Below are positions 34,349-42,366 of a stretch of DNA of 42,366 nucleotides, one piece after another; positions within the stretch are counted from its first letter, which is position 1; each line of letters starts with the position of its first letter. The notes beneath the pieces were generated by a model. The model did not search any database and was not told the DNA's origin. It saw nothing but the letters and a program-made list of their open reading frames with translations. The position numbers and the translations under genes were made by a program. Source of the DNA: Clostridia bacterium (lineage in GTDB: Bacteria; Bacillota; Clostridia; Oscillospirales; Acutalibacteraceae). The stretch spans positions 1 to 42,366 of the forward strand of contig JAFTEL010000093.1 in assembly GCA_017453685.1 (NCBI GenBank). The letters are read 5' to 3'.

Positions 34349-35194
34349 TCACATCGTCTCGAGCTGTGCCAGCTCCGCGTCGAGTTCCGCCATGGCGGTG
34401 TTGTACTCGTCCTGATTCGGGGCCTTGCCGTGCCAGTCGCAGTTGTCTTCCATGAAGGAAACGCCCTTGCCCTTTGTGGTCTTGGCAATGATGGCGGTGG
34501 GCTTGCCCTTGAAGTCTTTGGCGGCGTTGAACGCGGCGTCGATCTCGTCAAAATTATGACCGCAGATCTCGATCACATTCCAGCCGAACGCCTTGAACTT
34601 TTCAGGGATCGGATAAGGTGAGTTGACGGAAGAGATCGTGCCGTCGATCTGGAGGTTGTTGTTGTCGACCACGGCGACCAGATTGTCAAGCCCCTTGGCG
34701 GCGGCGAACATCGCGGCCTCCCAGACCTGACCTTCCTGAATCTCGCCGTCGCCCAGAATGGTGTAGACGCGGTAAGGCGCGCCGGCGAGCTTGCCGCCCA
34801 GAGCCATGCCGCAGGCGGTGGAAATGCCCTGACCGAGCGAACCCGTGCTCATGTCGACGCCGGGCGTCAGCTTCATGCTCGGATGACCCTGAAGCATCGC
34901 GCCGGGTTTGCGGAGCAGTTTGATCTCATCCGCCGAGAAGAAGCCCTTGAGCGCGAGCGCCGCATAGAGCGCGGGCGCGACGTGACCTTTGGAGAGGACC
35001 AAACGGTCGCGGTTTTCCGCCTTGGGATTCTTCGGGTCGACGTTCATCTCGCAAAAGTAGAGGTAAGTCATAACCTCTGCGATCGAAAGGGAACCGCCCG
35101 GATGACCGGATTTGGCGTTGAAAACGCCTTCGATGATGCCTTTTCTGACTTGGTTGGTTTTGATTTTCAACTGTTTTTTCGCTGCTGCGTCCAA
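34349..35194 (-). CDS. Transketolase, N-terminal (thiamine-diphosphate-binding) subunit
   Basis: A 281-residue polypeptide holding the TPP diphosphate-binding domain. Visible are KSGHPGGSLS, LSKGHVAPALYA, STGSLGQG and the TPP motif GDGEIQEGQVWEA..NLVAVVDNNN. The start is best placed at TTG 35194, because GGAGGTGA lies immediately upstream with normal spacing. A GTG at 35203 would lie inside that ribosome site. With the C-terminal subunit it forms a working transketolase. Confidence 0.94.
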   Translation of the reverse strand: MDAAAKKQLKIKTNQVRKGIIEGVFNAKSGHPGGSLSIAEVMTYLYFCEMNVDPKNPKAENRDRLVLSKGHVAPALYAALALKGFFSADEIKLLRKPGAMLQGHPSMKLTPGVDMSTGSLGQGISTACGMALGGKLAGAPYRVYTILGDGEIQEGQVWEAAMFAAAKGLDNLVAVVDNNNLQIDGTISSVNSPYPIPEKFKAFGWNVIEICGHNFDEIDAAFNAAKDFKGKPTAIIAKTTKGKGVSFMEDNCDWHGKAPNQDEYNTAMAELDAELAQLETM

Positions 35195-35233
35195 AACAGT
35201 CACCTCCGTATCGTTAGTTTGTATAAAACAGGA

Positions 35234-36160
35234 TCACTGTTGTTTCAGTTTGGATAAAAACGCCGTGAAATATTCCGGCAGTTCCGCTTCGATCTCGAGA
35301 TAGCGCCCGTCCGCCGGATGGCGGAACCCGATCAGACCGGCGTGGAGGCACTGCCCGCCGAGGGCAACGCCGTTTTTGGGGCCGTACACTTCGTCGCCCG
35401 CAACCGGATGACCCAGATAAGCCATGTGCACGCGGATCTGATGCGTGCGCCCCGTTTCCAGCCGGAGCTTCACGAACGAAAAGCCCGCATATTCTTCCAG
35501 CACTTCGTAATGCGTGACGGCGCGGCGGGAATGCTGCTCGGTCACGCACATCTTTTTGCGGTCGGCGCTGCTGCGCCCGATGGGCGCGTCCACCGTGCCG
35601 CTCGGCTCTTTGAAGTGACCGTGAACCACTGCCCGGTATTCGCGGGTAAAACTGTGTTCGCGGATCTGCTCCGCCAGGCAAAGATGCGCTTCGTCGGTTT
35701 TGGCGACGATGAGCAGACCGCTCGTATCCTTGTCGATGCGGTGCACGATGCCGGGGCGAATGACGCCGTTGATGCCGGACAGACTGTCGCGGCAGTGATA
35801 GAGCAGCGCGTTGACCAGCGTGCCGTCCGGATTGCCGGGCGCGGGATGCACCACCATGCCCCGCGGCTTGTTCACCACCAGAAGCATGTCGTCCTCATAG
35901 CGGATGTCCAGCGGGATAGCCTGCGGCTGCGCTTCCAATTCGCGCAGCTCAGGCGTCACAATGACGATCTCATCGTTCGCCTCGGTCAGATAACTCTTTT
36001 TTTTGGCGATTCCGTTCACGGTCACGCCGCCGGCCGTCAGCACGTTCTGCACAAAGCTGCGGCTCAGTTCGGGCGCGAAAGCGCAGATCGCCTTGTCGAG
36101 CCGTTCGCCCTCATCGCCGCTCTCCACCGTGAAGGACAGCACTCTTTTATTCTGCTCCAT
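35234..36160 (-). CDS. RluD-type 23S rRNA pseudouridine synthase
   Basis: A 308-residue pseudouridine synthase of the RluA/RluD family. The N-terminal S4 RNA-binding domain (residues 10-75, LDKAICAFAPELSRSFVQNVLTAGG) is followed by the catalytic domain. It has VNKPRGMVVHPAPGN and HRIDKDTSG with the catalytic D143, and RLETGRTHQIRVHMA near the C-terminus. By position after lspA it corresponds to B. subtilis YlyB. It overlaps lspA by 14 bases, so the two are probably coupled. The target uridines cannot be assigned from sequence. Confidence 0.94.
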   Translation of the reverse strand: MEQNKRVLSFTVESGDEGERLDKAICAFAPELSRSFVQNVLTAGGVTVNGIAKKKSYLTEANDEIVIVTPELRELEAQPQAIPLDIRYEDDMLLVVNKPRGMVVHPAPGNPDGTLVNALLYHCRDSLSGINGVIRPGIVHRIDKDTSGLLIVAKTDEAHLCLAEQIREHSFTREYRAVVHGHFKEPSGTVDAPIGRSSADRKKMCVTEQHSRRAVTHYEVLEEYAGFSFVKLRLETGRTHQIRVHMAYLGHPVAGDEVYGPKNGVALGGQCLHAGLIGFRHPADGRYLEIEAELPEYFTAFLSKLKQQ

Positions 36161-36641
36161 CAGGCTTTTTTACCCCTTTTTTCGGGCTCTTGACGATATC
36201 GTACAGAAGGTAGGCGATCAGCAGGAACTCGCCGACCGTCACAAAACAATCGGCAAAATTGAACACGGCAAAGTTGACGAAAAGCACTTCGATATAATCC
36301 ACCACGAACCCGCGGAAAATGCGGTCGATCAGGTTGCCCAGGCCGCCTGCCAGCACGCAGGCGATGACAACGCTGAGAAAGCGGGAGCGGATGCGGCCGG
36401 AAAGGATCAGAACGACGCCCGCCGCAATCACCGCCGCGGTCACGACCGAGAGCAGGACCGTGTGATCGGATAAAAGGCTGAACGCGGCGCCGGTGTTTTC
36501 GACGTAGCGCAGCTGCAGCACATGGGGAATGAGCGTAACGGTCTCCCCCGCCGCCAGGGACGAATGCAGCACAGCGTATTTGATGAGCTGGTCAGCCGCT
36601 GCCGCCAGCACGATGATGCCGCAGCACAGCGCCTGGATCAT
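36147..36641 (-). CDS. lspA: Lipoprotein signal peptidase II
   Basis: Membrane aspartyl protease that removes signal peptides from prolipoproteins after lipidation. It has 164 residues with four hydrophobic segments. Motifs are ENTGAAFS (48-55), GGLGNLIDR (99-107), VVDYIEV with catalytic D115, and FNFADCFVTVG with catalytic D131. GGAGGGTG precedes the ATG. The two lipoproteins in this window (DUF5696 and GHL10) are plausible substrates. It is followed by the rluD-type gene. Confidence 0.97.
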   Translation of the reverse strand: MIQALCCGIIVLAAAADQLIKYAVLHSSLAAGETVTLIPHVLQLRYVENTGAAFSLLSDHTVLLSVVTAAVIAAGVVLILSGRIRSRFLSVVIACVLAGGLGNLIDRIFRGFVVDYIEVLFVNFAVFNFADCFVTVGEFLLIAYLLYDIVKSPKKGVKKPDGAE

Positions 36642-36671
36642 TCGTCACCCTCCATTTATGTTTAGGATTCT

Positions 36672-38054
36672 TTATTTTTTCTTGAAAAAGCTGCGGAAGA
36701 AGGATTCCTGATCGTCCGCATCGTCTTCATCTTCTTCGCCTTCAATATCGTCCACCACTTCGTAGACGGTACCGTTGCGGGAAACATTCTTGTTCCCCTC
36801 ATTAAAGTCAAAGTCTTCCACGTCGTTCATGGCGTAAGCGGCAAACTCTTCTTCGGAGGTAACGTCGTCGAATTCCTCTGCGATGCTGAAGCCGTGACCG
36901 GGATCTTCTTCCTCGTCCGGTTCTTCAACGTCGTCAAACTCGGTGTAATCGTCCGCCGTTTCTTCATCGTCCGCATCGAGAAGGGCGTCGGCAAAGCCGT
37001 CGTCCTCTTCCGCCGCCAGCTCGGGCACGTCCTCGTCGACCGGCTGTTCCTCAACGGACTCCTCTTCCGGTTCTTCGGGCTGCGCTTCATCGGCTTCGGG
37101 TTCTTCCGGCGCTTCGTCGGCCGCTTCTTCCGCGTCTTCGATATCCTCTGCGAATTCAGCGGTTTCTTCCGCCGCTTCCTCGGCGATTTCTTCCACCGCT
37201 TCTTCTGCGATCTCTTCTGCCGCTTCCTCGGCGATCTCTTCCGCCGGTTCCTGCGGCTGAGCGGGAACGACGTAGACCTTTTCTTCCAGCGCTTTGATCT
37301 GTTCCGCCGCCAGAGACGGGATATTCTTGATCAGCTCAACGTGCTTGGAATAAGCCGTGAGGATCTCGCTGCGGAAATTATTGGTTTCGATCTTGAGCAG
37401 ATCGAGCGTGCGTTCGTTTTCGGCCTTGTCATGGTCGGCCTGCGCCTTGATCTGCGCGGCGTAATCTTCCGCCTCGCGCAGGATATTCTGCGCCCTGCTG
37501 TCGGCAGCGGCGATCTTTTCGGTGTAATAGCTGTCCGCCTTGCGCATACGGTCGCGGAAATCCGCCTCGGAGCCGGCGCGGAGTTCTTCCGCCTTGGCTT
37601 TCGCCTCGTTCAGGATGGCGTCCGCCTGTTCCTGCGCGGCAGTCAGCGTGCTCTGCGCCTGCGCGGCGGCGTCCGCCAGCTGCGCTTCGCTTTCGCTCTT
37701 CGCGGCGGCAAGCATCTCCTGCGCTTCGGCGGTGGCCTTTTCGAGCGTTTCTTTTGCGGTGCTTTCCGCAGTAGCGACGGCTTCCTGCGCCTTGGTCTGC
37801 GCGTCGTCCGTGAGCGAAGCGGCCATCTTCTGTGCGGTCAGCAAAGCGGCGCTGATGTTGCCCTCTTCTTTCTGATAGGCTTCGACCTGCTCTGTCAGCG
37901 AAGTGACGCGATGAAGGTATTCATTCTTTTCCTGGGTAATGGCTTCCACGGATTCCGCCACTTTGCCGAGGTACTCGTCCACGTCAATGGAACGGTAAGC
38001 GCCGCGGCCGGCAGAAGCGAATTCATGCGCGCGAATTTGTGCCGGTGTCAGCAT
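36672..38054 (-). CDS. divIVA: DivIVA-family cell division protein with long acidic tail
   Basis: 460 residues, long for DivIVA. Residues 1-65 carry the DivIVA lipid-binding and first coiled-coil part (IRAHEFASAGRGAYRSIDVDEYL). Residues 70-260 are a continuous Ala/Glu/Lys-rich coiled coil. Residues 268-450 are extremely acidic, starting with an imperfect octapeptide repeat (EEIAEEAA). The end is a short basic/aromatic tail SFFRSFFKKK. It likely marks curved membrane at poles and septa and recruits division or wall-synthesis proteins. The ATG has GGGGGAG upstream. It lies between sepF and lspA, the conserved clostridial setting. Confidence 0.9.
   Translation of the reverse strand: MLTPAQIRAHEFASAGRGAYRSIDVDEYLGKVAESVEAITQEKNEYLHRVTSLTEQVEAYQKEEGNISAALLTAQKMAASLTDDAQTKAQEAVATAESTAKETLEKATAEAQEMLAAAKSESEAQLADAAAQAQSTLTAAQEQADAILNEAKAKAEELRAGSEADFRDRMRKADSYYTEKIAAADSRAQNILREAEDYAAQIKAQADHDKAENERTLDLLKIETNNFRSEILTAYSKHVELIKNIPSLAAEQIKALEEKVYVVPAQPQEPAEEIAEEAAEEIAEEAVEEIAEEAAEETAEFAEDIEDAEEAADEAPEEPEADEAQPEEPEEESVEEQPVDEDVPELAAEEDDGFADALLDADDEETADDYTEFDDVEEPDEEEDPGHGFSIAEEFDDVTSEEEFAAYAMNDVEDFDFNEGNKNVSRNGTVYEVVDDIEGEEDEDDADDQESFFRSFFKKK
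37171..37242 (-). repeat. Three 24-base tandem repeats within divIVA
   Basis: Three consecutive 24-base units (37171-37194, 37195-37218, 37219-37242) differ at only a few positions. They encode the octapeptide repeat at about residues 271-296. The reading frame is kept, so copy-number change would alter only linker length. Confidence 0.75.
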
Positions 38055-38069
38055 GGTATACTCCCCCTA

Positions 38070-38564
38070 TTAACCGAAATAGATCTCACCGTTCTGGATG
38101 CTTTCGACCATATCGCCGGTCAGATCATATCCGCTCGGTGTGATAATGAAAACGGCGGTGTCGATTCTGGTGATCTTGCCGTTGTTGGCATAGGCGACGC
38201 CGGAAAGGAAATCGACGAAGCGGCGGGTGGTTTCACTGCCGGTGTCTTTCAGATTGAGGATGACCAGGCATCTCTGGTTGACGTGATCCGCAATGCCCTT
38301 CGCGTCGCTGAAGACGGCGGGCTGCGCCAGAACCACGCGGTTCTTGCGGCCGGAAGCCGGGGCGTTGTTGATGTCGACCACGTTGTCGGAACGATTGGCG
38401 GAAGACGAACGGAACACGCCGAAAGCCGACTTCTTCGGCGCTGCGGGCGCTTCCTCTTCTTCTGCTTCGTCATAGTACTCGTCTTCGTATTCTTCTTCTG
38501 CGTCGTCGTAATACTCCGAATCGTTCTGGCTGACGAGCTTGCTGATTTTGTCCATGAATCCCAT
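38070..38564 (-). CDS. sepF: Cell division protein SepF
   Basis: A 164-residue FtsZ-binding membrane anchor. It has an N-terminal amphipathic helix (MGFMDKISKLV), an acidic tyrosine-rich linker (residues 17-42) and the SepF core (about 75-160). The core contains VVLAQPAVFSDAKGIADH, RCLVILNL, RRFVDFLSGVAYANNGKI and FIITP. It has a strong AGGAGG ribosome site. It sits between yggS and divIVA, as in the ylm cluster of Firmicutes. Confidence 0.96.
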   Translation of the reverse strand: MGFMDKISKLVSQNDSEYYDDAEEEYEDEYYDEAEEEEAPAAPKKSAFGVFRSSSANRSDNVVDINNAPASGRKNRVVLAQPAVFSDAKGIADHVNQRCLVILNLKDTGSETTRRFVDFLSGVAYANNGKITRIDTAVFIITPSGYDLTGDMVESIQNGEIYFG

Positions 38565-38604
38565 ATTTATTCCTCCTGCACTTTGATTATTACTTTAATT
38601 GCCA

Positions 38605-39330
38605 TCATCGATAGTTCCGACCGCCGAAAATCGAGGTGCCGACACGCACGAGATTTGAGCCCTCCAGCACCGCTTCATAGTAATCGGAAGACATACCCAT
38701 CGACAATACCTTAATATTAGTATTATCTATGTTTTTGGAGCGAATGTCAACAAACATTTGCATCATTTTTGAAAAAAAAGCTCTGGAATCCTCGCTTTTC
38801 TCACAAAACGGCGGGATCGCCATCAATCCGCACACTTCGAGCGAACCGATCGCGGCGATCTCGGCAACGGTTTCCTCCGCTGCCTCCCACGGGATGCCCG
38901 TTTTGGAGTCTTCGCCGCCGACGTTGATCTCGGCAAGAACCTTCATGGTCTTGCCGAGCGCGGCCGCCCGCTTGCCGATCTCCTGCGCCAAATGGACGCT
39001 GTCGACCGATTCGATCATCTCGACTTCGCCGACGATCTGTCTGACCTTATTGGTCTGCAAATGACCGATGAGGTGAGCCGTATGCGGCAGCAGGTCGGGC
39101 TTTTTGCTCAGATATTCCTGCACCTTGTTTTCACCGATCAGCGTCATGCCGCGCGAAATGGCGTGGTTGATATATTCCGGCGCGACGGTCTTGGTAACCG
39201 CCATGATCCGGATATCCTCCGGCTTGCGCCCGCTGAGCTCAGCCGCCTTCGCCACCCGTTCGCGCACGACCGACAAATTGTAATCAATATCCGCGAACCG
39301 CTGTTCGTCAAGCAACTGCTTTTCCGTCAT
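38605..39330 (-). CDS. YggS/PLPBP family pyridoxal-phosphate homeostasis protein
   Basis: A 241-residue PLP-binding alanine-racemase-fold protein (B. subtilis YlmE, E. coli YggS) that buffers PLP and affects amino-acid balance. Lys47 in RIMAVTKTV is the PLP Schiff-base residue. Also seen are LIGENKVQEY, HLIGHLQTNK, INVGGEDSKTG and LSMGMSSDYYEAV. ATG 39330 is chosen by the ribosome site GGGGAAGA. The frame continues upstream to 39630 only as a shadow of the next gene. It overlaps the HlyD-like gene by 23 bases and precedes sepF. Confidence 0.95.
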   Translation of the reverse strand: MTEKQLLDEQRFADIDYNLSVVRERVAKAAELSGRKPEDIRIMAVTKTVAPEYINHAISRGMTLIGENKVQEYLSKKPDLLPHTAHLIGHLQTNKVRQIVGEVEMIESVDSVHLAQEIGKRAAALGKTMKVLAEINVGGEDSKTGIPWEAAEETVAEIAAIGSLEVCGLMAIPPFCEKSEDSRAFFSKMMQMFVDIRSKNIDNTNIKVLSMGMSSDYYEAVLEGSNLVRVGTSIFGGRNYR

Positions 39331-40525
39331 ACAGATTCTTCCCCTTCGTGATGATTTGATCGTAACGCTTGACCTGATTCCCTTCGCCGCCGGTGATGAT
39401 ATAATCCTCCGACGCCCAGAGAATATTGATCTCGCGGAACGAGACCGTGTTGGCGCGCAGGATATACACGCCCTTTTTGCCGTTTTCTTCGCGCACCGCC
39501 TCGGTCGGCACACGGAACCCGCTGACGGTGTTGAAAATGATCTCCACTTCCTCGCGGCGCATTTTGAGAAGCGTTCCGTCCATCCGGTTGCACCGCAGCA
39601 CGACCGCCGCCGAACCGGCGCCGTCCACATTGAGAGCCGCTACCATGCCGTCGATCTCCTCCGCCGACGTGTTGGGGAACGCGATACGCACCTTTGCGCC
39701 CTTTTTTAGTTTTTCAATGCTTTTTAGATCGACCTTGCTGACGATGTACCAGTTGAACTGCGTCACAAGGCGCCCGATGCAGTTCTTCTCGACCGCCTGC
39801 GGCTTCATCGCGAACAACTGATCCACTTCTTCGGGCAGAATGCTTTCCACCATGGAATAATCCACAAGGTTCTCGTAGCCGTCGGTGCTGCCGACGAAAT
39901 AGCCGGCGTTTTTCGCCTTGACGGTGCCGCTCTTGGCAACTGACTGAACCAGCGACGTTTCCTGCACGCGCAGGGCGCTGAGGATGCTGTCAAAGCTGAC
40001 GGTCTCCCCCACGATCAGCTGCCGTTTGATCACCGCGCTGCGCAGAAGGGAAAAGGCGTCCTCGGTCTGATCGAGTCTGTCGTTCTCGATATCGTCCACC
40101 AGAGAGATCACCGCGCGGTCGATGGAAGAATCCAGTCCCTTGGTGTCGATGTTGGACACGGGAGAAACCGCCGCGAGTTTTTCATACCGTTCGATCTCGC
40201 TGCGCACGTCGGTCAAAAGCTCATAGTCCGCCGCCTGCGCTTCGGAGGCAAAGGTCATGGCGATCGGATTGCCCGCCGTGACCTTGGAACCGTCCTGCGC
40301 GAGGGAAACGACCGTTTTGCCTTTTTCCACGTTGACGTATTCCTCCGACCGCAGGATAAAGCCCTGCACGGTCAGGCTGTCGTTCTGCTCCGTGACGACC
40401 GCAGCCTGGGTCTGCACCTTATCGACGCAGGCGACGTAAACGCGGTAGCACATGTAGACCGCCGTAAACACGCCGAGCGCGATGATGCCGAGGCGCCGAA
40501 TCTTCGGCATCAGGTCTTTATTCAT
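39308..40525 (-). CDS. HlyD-like membrane-fusion/adaptor-type protein
   Basis: A 405-residue protein with one N-terminal membrane helix (about residues 12-30) and an outward-facing remainder. A biotinyl-lipoyl-like beta region near residues 40-95 (LTVQGFILRSEEYVNV..GKTVVSLAQDGSKVTAGNPIAMTF) and a helical stretch (95-190) are followed by beta-rich adaptor domains. This matches the HlyD-family efflux adaptor pattern (PF16576) found in Gram-positive genomes. No ABC or RND partner is encoded nearby. Its place between miaA and yggS-sepF suggests a link with the envelope or division, by context only. GGAGGAGG precedes the ATG, and the start overlaps the end of miaA by eight bases. Confidence 0.82.
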   Translation of the reverse strand: MNKDLMPKIRRLGIIALGVFTAVYMCYRVYVACVDKVQTQAAVVTEQNDSLTVQGFILRSEEYVNVEKGKTVVSLAQDGSKVTAGNPIAMTFASEAQAADYELLTDVRSEIERYEKLAAVSPVSNIDTKGLDSSIDRAVISLVDDIENDRLDQTEDAFSLLRSAVIKRQLIVGETVSFDSILSALRVQETSLVQSVAKSGTVKAKNAGYFVGSTDGYENLVDYSMVESILPEEVDQLFAMKPQAVEKNCIGRLVTQFNWYIVSKVDLKSIEKLKKGAKVRIAFPNTSAEEIDGMVAALNVDGAGSAAVVLRCNRMDGTLLKMRREEVEIIFNTVSGFRVPTEAVREENGKKGVYILRANTVSFREINILWASEDYIITGGEGNQVKRYDQIITKGKNLYDGKAVA

Positions 40526-41489
40526 GTTCCTCCTCCCCTTTCAAAAAAGGTTTGCAATAAGCAAACGCTTGCTGCACAAGCGCGGAAAAATCATCATATT
40601 CGTCAATATACAGCCGCACGATCCGCTCATCCCGACCGAACCAGGTGAGCTGCCGTTTGGCGTAACGTCTCGTCTGCTGTTTCAAGTGGTCAAGCGCCTC
40701 CTGCTCGGTCGCTTCCCCGTCAAAATAACGCTTCAGTTCTTTGTGCCCGATCGCCTGCGCCGCCGTGGCGCGGGGATCGTTCAGGCACCGCTTCGCTTCT
40801 TCCAGCAGACCGTTCGCCGCCATCTGATCGACGCGGCGGTTGATGCGGTCATAAAGCACCGCGCGGTCTTTGACAAACAAGCCCAGTGTCAGCACGCGGT
40901 AGGGCGACGGCTCGGCGCGGGATAGACGATCCTGCTCGGTGATGGTGAAGCCGTTCTGATAGTAAAACTCCAGCGCGCGCAGGATGCGCTTGGCGTCGTT
41001 TTCATGCAGCTGCGCCGCGCGGATCGGATCGACCCGCCGCAGTTCTTCCAGCAGCGGCGCGATACCGTCCCGCTCCAGCCGCTCGGTCAATGTTTGCCGG
41101 ATGCTCAGATCGGTGTCGGCTTCGGCAAAGGTCACGTGGTCGAGCAGGGCGTTGATATAAAGCCCCGTGCCGCCCACCACAACGGGCAGCTTGCCGCGGG
41201 CGTGAATGTCGGCGATGCAGGCGGCGGCGTCTTTGCAATAGGCCGCCACGCTGTAACGCTCGGTCGGGTCAAGGAACTGCATCAGATGATGCGCGACCCC
41301 CTGCCGTTCCTCCATGGTGGGCACGGCGGCGGCGATCTCCATGCCGCGGTAAATCTGCATGGAATCCGCCGACACAACCTCGCCGTCAAAGCGGCGGCAA
41401 AGGGCGACGCCCAGCGCGGTCTTGCCCGACGCGGTCGGACCAACCACGGCGATCACGGGGATTCTTTGCGCTTCGTTTTTTTCGTTCAT
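40518..41489 (-). CDS. miaA: tRNA dimethylallyltransferase MiaA
   Basis: Adds a dimethylallyl group to A37 of tRNAs reading UNN codons, using the MEP-pathway product DMAPP. It has 323 residues. The P-loop GPTASGKT is at 17-24, and SADSMQIYRGMEI, VVGGTGLYI and the C-terminal RRYAKRQLTWFGRD are conserved. ATG 41489 is four bases after the mutL stop, implying coupling. A start at 41543 would lie inside mutL. Confidence 0.96.
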   Translation of the reverse strand: MNEKNEAQRIPVIAVVGPTASGKTALGVALCRRFDGEVVSADSMQIYRGMEIAAAVPTMEERQGVAHHLMQFLDPTERYSVAAYCKDAAACIADIHARGKLPVVVGGTGLYINALLDHVTFAEADTDLSIRQTLTERLERDGIAPLLEELRRVDPIRAAQLHENDAKRILRALEFYYQNGFTITEQDRLSRAEPSPYRVLTLGLFVKDRAVLYDRINRRVDQMAANGLLEEAKRCLNDPRATAAQAIGHKELKRYFDGEATEQEALDHLKQQTRRYAKRQLTWFGRDERIVRLYIDEYDDFSALVQQAFAYCKPFLKGEEEHE

Positions 41490-41493
41490 AAAG

Positions 41494-42366
41494 TTACACA
41501 CGCCCGAACAGTTTTTCGATCTCGTATCTGGTGAGTTTGGCAATCACCGGCCGCCCGTGCGGGCAGGTGCGGATATCGGGTATGGACAGGACGCGCCGGG
41601 CAAAGGCCTGCGCCTCGTTCCGATCGGTGAAGTCCCCCGCTTTGACGGCGGCGCGGCAGGCGGCGGAATGATAGATCCAATCCAGCTTCTGCGTCGTGAC
41701 CTCGCGGGCGTGATCCGCCAGATAGCCGGCGATCTCGGTAATCTGTTCGGCAATATCGGCGCCCTGCAGCAGCGCGGGATATTCGCTGACCGAAACGGTG
41801 CCGTCGCCGAAATCCTCCACGGTGAAGCCCGCGTCCGCCAGCAGTTCGGCGTGTTCGAGCACCGCCTCGTATTCGCCGCGGCTGAGCCTGACGGTCAGCG
41901 GCAGCATCAGCAGCTGAGAGGGCTGATCTTTATGCTGCTGTTTGAGCTGTTCATAGATCAGCCGTTCATGCGCGGCGTGCTTATCGAGCAAAAGCAGTTC
42001 GTCGCCGCATTGCACGATGAGATAGGTTTTGAACGCTTCACCGATGTAGAAAATTTCATCGGTCGGTTCGGTGGTGACGGCAACAGCCGGCTGCTCCTGC
42101 GGCGGCTCGGGCTGCGCCGGGAGCGGCGGCAAAACGCGCGGGAGCACGGACGGTTCTTCTTCCTCCCGCCCCGTGCGGTAAGGCGCCGCCGGTTCGTCTT
42201 CCACGACCAGATCGAGCGAATGTGCCGCCGGTTTCGGGGTGAACGGCGCGCGCGGCTCAGAGGGGAACAGCGGTTTCGGCTCGGACTGCTCCATGCGGAA
42301 CTGCTTCGCCGGAATGTTGGCGAAAAAGTCCTTCATCACGGCGTTGCTGACCGGCTTGGTGTGGAA
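41494..42366 (-). CDS. mutL: DNA mismatch repair protein MutL, C-terminal part (5' end outside window)
   Basis: The frame is open to the right edge, so the ATPase domain lies outside. Visible are the end of the N-terminal domain (FHTKPVSNAV), a proline-rich linker and the C-terminal endonuclease/dimerisation domain. That domain carries the metal-binding motif DKHAAHERLIYE (DQHA-x2-E-x4-E type), the ACRAAVKAGD motif and CPHGRP. These identify it as a nicking MutL of the kind used where no MutH exists. The gene is followed directly by miaA, the usual mutL-miaA order. Confidence 0.95.
   Translation of the reverse strand, partial: FHTKPVSNAVMKDFFANIPAKQFRMEQSEPKPLFPSEPRAPFTPKPAAHSLDLVVEDEPAAPYRTGREEEEPSVLPRVLPPLPAQPEPPQEQPAVAVTTEPTDEIFYIGEAFKTYLIVQCGDELLLLDKHAAHERLIYEQLKQQHKDQPSQLLMLPLTVRLSRGEYEAVLEHAELLADAGFTVEDFGDGTVSVSEYPALLQGADIAEQITEIAGYLADHAREVTTQKLDWIYHSAACRAAVKAGDFTDRNEAQAFARRVLSIPDIRTCPHGRPVIAKLTRYEIEKLFGRV

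Noticed and set aside
39331-39630. 100-residue N-terminal extension of the YggS-family gene
   Set aside because: It overlaps the HlyD-like gene in another frame and is Arg/Ser-rich. The family starts near the chosen ATG.
1-42366. tRNA, rRNA, CRISPR arrays, integrases, transposases
   Set aside because: I looked for clover-leaf tRNA patterns, regularly spaced repeats and typical enzymes by eye and saw none. A covariance-model search could still find a small RNA.

Overview
This window looks like chromosomal DNA of a GC-rich, Gram-positive anaerobe of the class Clostridia, probably an uncultured gut or rumen relative of the Oscillospirales/Ruminococcaceae. The evidence is a PolC-type replicase, DivIVA and SepF, the MEP isoprenoid pathway, a Firmicutes-style pyrH-frr-uppS-cdsA-dxr-rseP-polC cluster, a split transketolase and a dockerin-bearing secreted protein. 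The finer taxonomy is inference. Almost everything is on the minus strand, so operons read from high to low coordinates. I see no tRNA, rRNA, CRISPR array, integrase or transposase.

Layout, in order of coordinates. 1-4015: an operon of an M20 metallopeptidase, a pyrophosphatase-like/NUDIX fusion, a COG2426 membrane protein and a GPH sugar:cation symporter cut by the left edge. 4064-4223: a cloverleaf-like imperfect palindrome. 4224-14649: a housekeeping operon behind one good promoter (pyrH, frr, uppS, cdsA, dxr, rseP, ispG, polC, hisI). It combines UMP kinase, ribosome recycling, undecaprenyl and CDP-diacylglycerol lipid synthesis, two MEP-pathway enzymes and the replicative polymerase. 14672-19023: two lipoproteins with glycosidase-like folds (DUF5696 and GHL10), each divergent from a small plus-strand membrane protein (CmpB-like and DUF1294). 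19041-24120: a WYL regulator with a DEDDh exonuclease, a family 3 glycosidase and an alpha/beta hydrolase. 24234-32249: a pair of very large secreted proteins built from shared FIVAR, Ig-like and InlB B-repeat modules, one ending in a dockerin, driven by a strong promoter. 32424-35203: split transketolase, a small DivIVA-like protein and an orphan fumarase beta subunit. 35234-42366: rluD-type synthase, lspA, divIVA, sepF, yggS, an HlyD-like protein, miaA and the 3' part of mutL, a cell-division and maintenance cluster.

The points most worth a second look are: a PolC whose PHP domain is uninterrupted, so the usual proofreading exonuclease insert is missing; a WYL-regulator/zinc-ribbon exonuclease unit with a consensus promoter, an operator-like palindrome and an almost absent leader; the paired modular giant surface proteins, one with about 700 residues of unrecognised sequence; the 150-base palindromic element; the pyrophosphatase-like/NUDIX fusion that has lost an expected acidic residue; and a fumarase beta subunit with no alpha partner beside it.
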